From an uncultured Clostridia bacterium (GTDB lineage: Bacteria; Bacillota; Clostridia; Oscillospirales; Ruminococcaceae), in assembly GCA_946567425.1 (NCBI GenBank), contig CAMNXF010000004.1, positions 62,001 through 126,000 of the forward strand: a stretch of 64,000 nucleotides of DNA. Direction: 5' to 3'. Shown here piece after piece: positions 61,810 to 64,000 of the stretch (its first letter is position 1; each line of letters starts with the position of its first letter). The position numbers and the translations under genes were made by a program. The notes below the pieces were generated by a model. It ran no database searches. It worked only from the letters and a program-made list of their open reading frames with translations, and was not told the DNA's origin.

Positions 61810-63525
61810 TTAAAAACCGATAATTTTTGTGAAATCCGCCGACAGCTTCTCTTGGAGCGCAACTGCCTCGGACTTATCTGCGCCTTTGGTGGTGTAGTAA
61901 ACCTTGATCTTCGGCTCAGTGCCCGAGGGTCTGATGATAACGGAAGCGTCGTCCTCAAGATTATAGGTGATAACGTCGGACTTAGGCAGCGTTACAGCGC
62001 TTGTAGAGCCGTCCGCCATGGTCTTTACGGAGGCGGTGTAGTCAGTAACGGCAAGAACATTCAAGCCGCCAATCGTCTTGGGAGCGTTCGCGCGAAGCCC
62101 CGCCATGATCTCTTTCATGCGCTCCATGCCCGACGCGCCCTCGCAGGTGAAGTTGCCAAGCTTGTTGAAGTAAACGCCGTACTCGTCATACATCTTTTTG
62201 CGCGCTTCTATAAGCGAAACGCCCTTAGTGCGGTAGTACGCCGCCATTTCACATATCAGCATGGAAGCCACGACAGCGTCCTTGTCGCGCACGTAGCCGC
62301 CCGCCAGATAGCCGTAGCTCTCCTCGAAGCCGAAGATATAGCGCTCCTCTTCGCAGTCCTTTTCAAGCAGACCGATCTGCTCGCCGATGAACTTGAAGCC
62401 CGTCAGCACCTCGCGCAGCTCCACGCCGTACTTCGCGCAGATCGCCTTGGTGATGTCCGAGGTAACGATCGTCTTGACCGCAACAGGGTTCTTGGGCATT
62501 TTGCCGAGAGCAATGCGCTCCTTACAGATATATTCGAGCAGCAGCGCACCCGTTTCGTTACCCGTGAACAGCTCGTAATGGTCGCCGTCGGGAACTGCGA
62601 TACCTACACGGTCGCAGTCGGGATCGGTTGCGAGCAGCAAATCGGGCTTTTCCTTTTCGCAGAGGTTAAGACCGCACTGAAGCGCCTCGCGTATCTCGGG
62701 GTTCGGGAACGGACAGGTCGGGAAGTTTCCGTCGGGGTTCTCCTGCTCGGGAACGACGACAACGTCCTTTACGCCGATCTCCTTGAGAATGCGGCGGACG
62801 GGCTTGTTACCCGTACCGTTGAGGGGAGTATAAACGACCTTGAGATTGCTGGTCGGCACAAGGTCGCTGTGCAGGCTTTGCTCGCGAACCTTAGCAATGT
62901 ATTCGTCGATAACGGAGTCCTCAATATAGCTTACCGAGCCGTCTGCGACAGCCTTGTCGAAATCGACCGACTTCACGCCGCTGAAAATGTCAATCTTGTT
63001 GATCTTGGAAAGCACAATATCCGCCGCTTCAAGAGTAAGCTGGCAGCCGTCCGAGCCGTAAACCTTATAGCCGTTGTATTTTGCGGGGTTGTGGGACGCC
63101 GTAACGACGATACCCGCACCGCATTTCAGCTTGCGGACTGCCCATGAAAGCATGGGGGTGGGCATAAGTTCCTTATAAATATGAACCTTTATGCCGTTCG
63201 CGGCAAGCACCTCGGCTGCGCTCCTGGCAAAATAATCGGACTTGTTGCGGCTGTCGTAGGCGATCGCGACGCTCTTTTCAACGCCGTTTTCGAGAATGTA
63301 CTCCGCGAGACCCTGAGTAGCCTTTTTAACGGTGTAGACGTTCATGCGGTTAGTGCCCGCGCCGATAACGCCGCGCAGTCCGCCCGTACCGAACTCCAGA
63401 TCGCGGTAGAAACGGTCGTTTTTGCCGTCCTCGTCGCCCGAAACGCTCTCCAGCTCAACCTTGAGATCGGGATCGGCAACTGCCTTGTCCAGCCAAAGCT
63501 CATACATTTTCTGAATATCTGCCAT
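61810..63525 (-). CDS. alpha-phosphoglucomutase
   Basis: Interconverts glucose 1-phosphate and glucose 6-phosphate. 571 residues, matching the PgcA-type enzymes of Firmicutes. The phosphoserine Ser144 is in GIVVTASHNPAKYNGYK, the metal loop is ATDPDCDRVGIAV, the sugar loop is GFEESYGYL, and the C-terminal phosphate loop is IIRPSGTEPKIKVYY. AGGAGG precedes the ATG. Its product links glucose 1-phosphate from the cellobiose phosphorylase to glycolysis. Confidence 0.95.
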   Translation of the reverse strand: MADIQKMYELWLDKAVADPDLKVELESVSGDEDGKNDRFYRDLEFGTGGLRGVIGAGTNRMNVYTVKKATQGLAEYILENGVEKSVAIAYDSRNKSDYFARSAAEVLAANGIKVHIYKELMPTPMLSWAVRKLKCGAGIVVTASHNPAKYNGYKVYGSDGCQLTLEAADIVLSKINKIDIFSGVKSVDFDKAVADGSVSYIEDSVIDEYIAKVREQSLHSDLVPTSNLKVVYTPLNGTGNKPVRRILKEIGVKDVVVVPEQENPDGNFPTCPFPNPEIREALQCGLNLCEKEKPDLLLATDPDCDRVGIAVPDGDHYELFTGNETGALLLEYICKERIALGKMPKNPVAVKTIVTSDITKAICAKYGVELREVLTGFKFIGEQIGLLEKDCEEERYIFGFEESYGYLAGGYVRDKDAVVASMLICEMAAYYRTKGVSLIEARKKMYDEYGVYFNKLGNFTCEGASGMERMKEIMAGLRANAPKTIGGLNVLAVTDYTASVKTMADGSTSAVTLPKSDVITYNLEDDASVIIRPSGTEPKIKVYYTTKGADKSEAVALQEKLSADFTKIIGF

Positions 63526-63566
63526 AAGAAGAAACCTCCTGAAAAAATATTTATAATAACGATTAC

Positions 63567-63595
63567 ATTATAACATATTTAATTGAAAATTTCAA
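63567..63595 (-). promoter_or_regulatory. sigma-A promoter of pgm
   Basis: Minus-strand TTGAAA (63595-63590), 17-bp spacer, TATAAT (63572-63567). Confidence 0.85.
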
Positions 63596-63778
63596 TAGTT
63601 TTGTAAAATGCTTACAAAAATTTTTACGGATAATGGAGAATTTTTTATATCAGCGTTAAGTTAATGCTTAACAAACTTAAATGATTTTTTATTTGCATGA
63701 TCGAACAGAACCGTTCTATATGCCCGTCCAAAGGCATATACTGTACAAAATTTCCAAATAAACACGGAGGTATCAAAA

Positions 63779-64000
63779 ATGAAAATAAACAAGAGGTCTT
63801 TTAAGTTAACGCTTTCAATGATAGGGTGCTTTGTGCTGCTTGCGATTTGCGCGAGAGTAACGGAGAGAGCGCTGCCGACCGCCGCCGAGGTCTCCGAAAA
63901 ACCGATTATCGTACTTGATGCGGGGCACGGCGGAATGGACTCCGGAGCGGTGGGCGTGACAGGCGTTCTCGAAAAGGACATAAACCTGTCAATAGTTCTC
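63779..64000 (+). CDS. N-acetylmuramoyl-L-alanine amidase, CwlD-like, 3' end outside window
   Basis: 74 codons visible (ATG 63779, MKINKRSFKLTLSMIGCFVL; CGGAGG upstream). A membrane signal/anchor (about 9-25) precedes the start of an Amidase_3 domain, IIVLDAGHGGMDSGAVG, where His in DAGHGG is the first zinc ligand and the Glu of LEKDINLS the next. The short spacer between anchor and catalytic domain and the size so far fit the sporulation amidase CwlD, which makes muramic lactam in the spore cortex. Confidence 0.85.
   Translation, partial: MKINKRSFKLTLSMIGCFVLLAICARVTERALPTAAEVSEKPIIVLDAGHGGMDSGAVGVTGVLEKDINLSIVL

Noticed and set aside
63661-63778. Sporulation sigma promoter before the cwlD-like gene
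   Set aside because: A CATATACT box is visible, but no matching -35 at the expected spacing; too weak to call.

Overview
The window looks like chromosomal DNA from a low-to-mid GC, spore-forming Gram-positive anaerobe, most likely a gut-type Clostridia (Ruminococcaceae/Oscillospiraceae-like). The reasons are SpoVS, a CwlD-type amidase, a membrane-anchored M23 peptidase like SpoIIQ, a PyrR-controlled pyrimidine operon, a dnaG-sigA operon, a GH94 cellobiose phosphorylase very like those of cellulolytic clostridia, and sigma-A promoters (TTGACA-17-TATAAT) throughout. No rRNA, tRNA, CRISPR array, intact insertion sequence or prophage was seen.

Layout. 1-7280 (minus): pyrimidine operon pyrR-pyrC-(PEBP)-pyrF-two unknown genes-carA-carB, with carB cut by the window edge. 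The leader carries a terminator and an 11-bp long-range helix. 7360-12740 (minus): nucleoside kinase, asparaginase, spoVS, ymdB, purA, a YesL-like protein and a 34-codon membrane peptide. 12750-18470: a hairpin repeat element, then aspS-GNAT-ECF sigma-large membrane protein (minus). 18940-25680 (plus): M23 peptidase, GH25 lysozyme, and MarR with a heterodimeric ABC exporter. 25690-29920 (minus): ispF, ispD, pheA and a PASTA-type pseudokinase. 30085-36410 (plus): zinc-ribbon protein, TrpXYZ-like ABC importer, a frameshifted ECF sigma/anti-sigma unit, and MarR with a flavin-type protein behind a 27-bp palindromic operator. 36420-41400 (minus): two-component system plus ABC-2 exporter resembling LnrJK-LnrLMN. 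41600-50410 (plus): hybrid sensor kinase with a long leader containing the second hairpin repeat, then an MMPL transporter overlapping a 1177-residue surface protein. 50417-55210 (minus): cellobiose phosphorylase with a cre-like site, and an Amt-PII fusion with a leader hairpin. 55460-63600: small protein, two tandem primary-type sigma factors, dnaG, dgt, yigZ, rpmE, pgm. 63779-end: start of a cwlD-like gene.

Most interesting: (1) two copies of a hairpin element with identical tips and a conserved core but different inner stems that each still pair; (2) an in-frame amber codon in the PEBP gene at the conserved Gln, and a one-base frameshift in an ECF sigma gene; (3) a PASTA 'kinase' lacking both catalytic Asp residues; (4) the Amt-PII fusion lacking the uridylylation Tyr, behind a 22-bp leader hairpin; (5) tandem sigA-like genes; (6) the MMPL/GLUG surface-protein operon. 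All readings are by eye; no database search was run.
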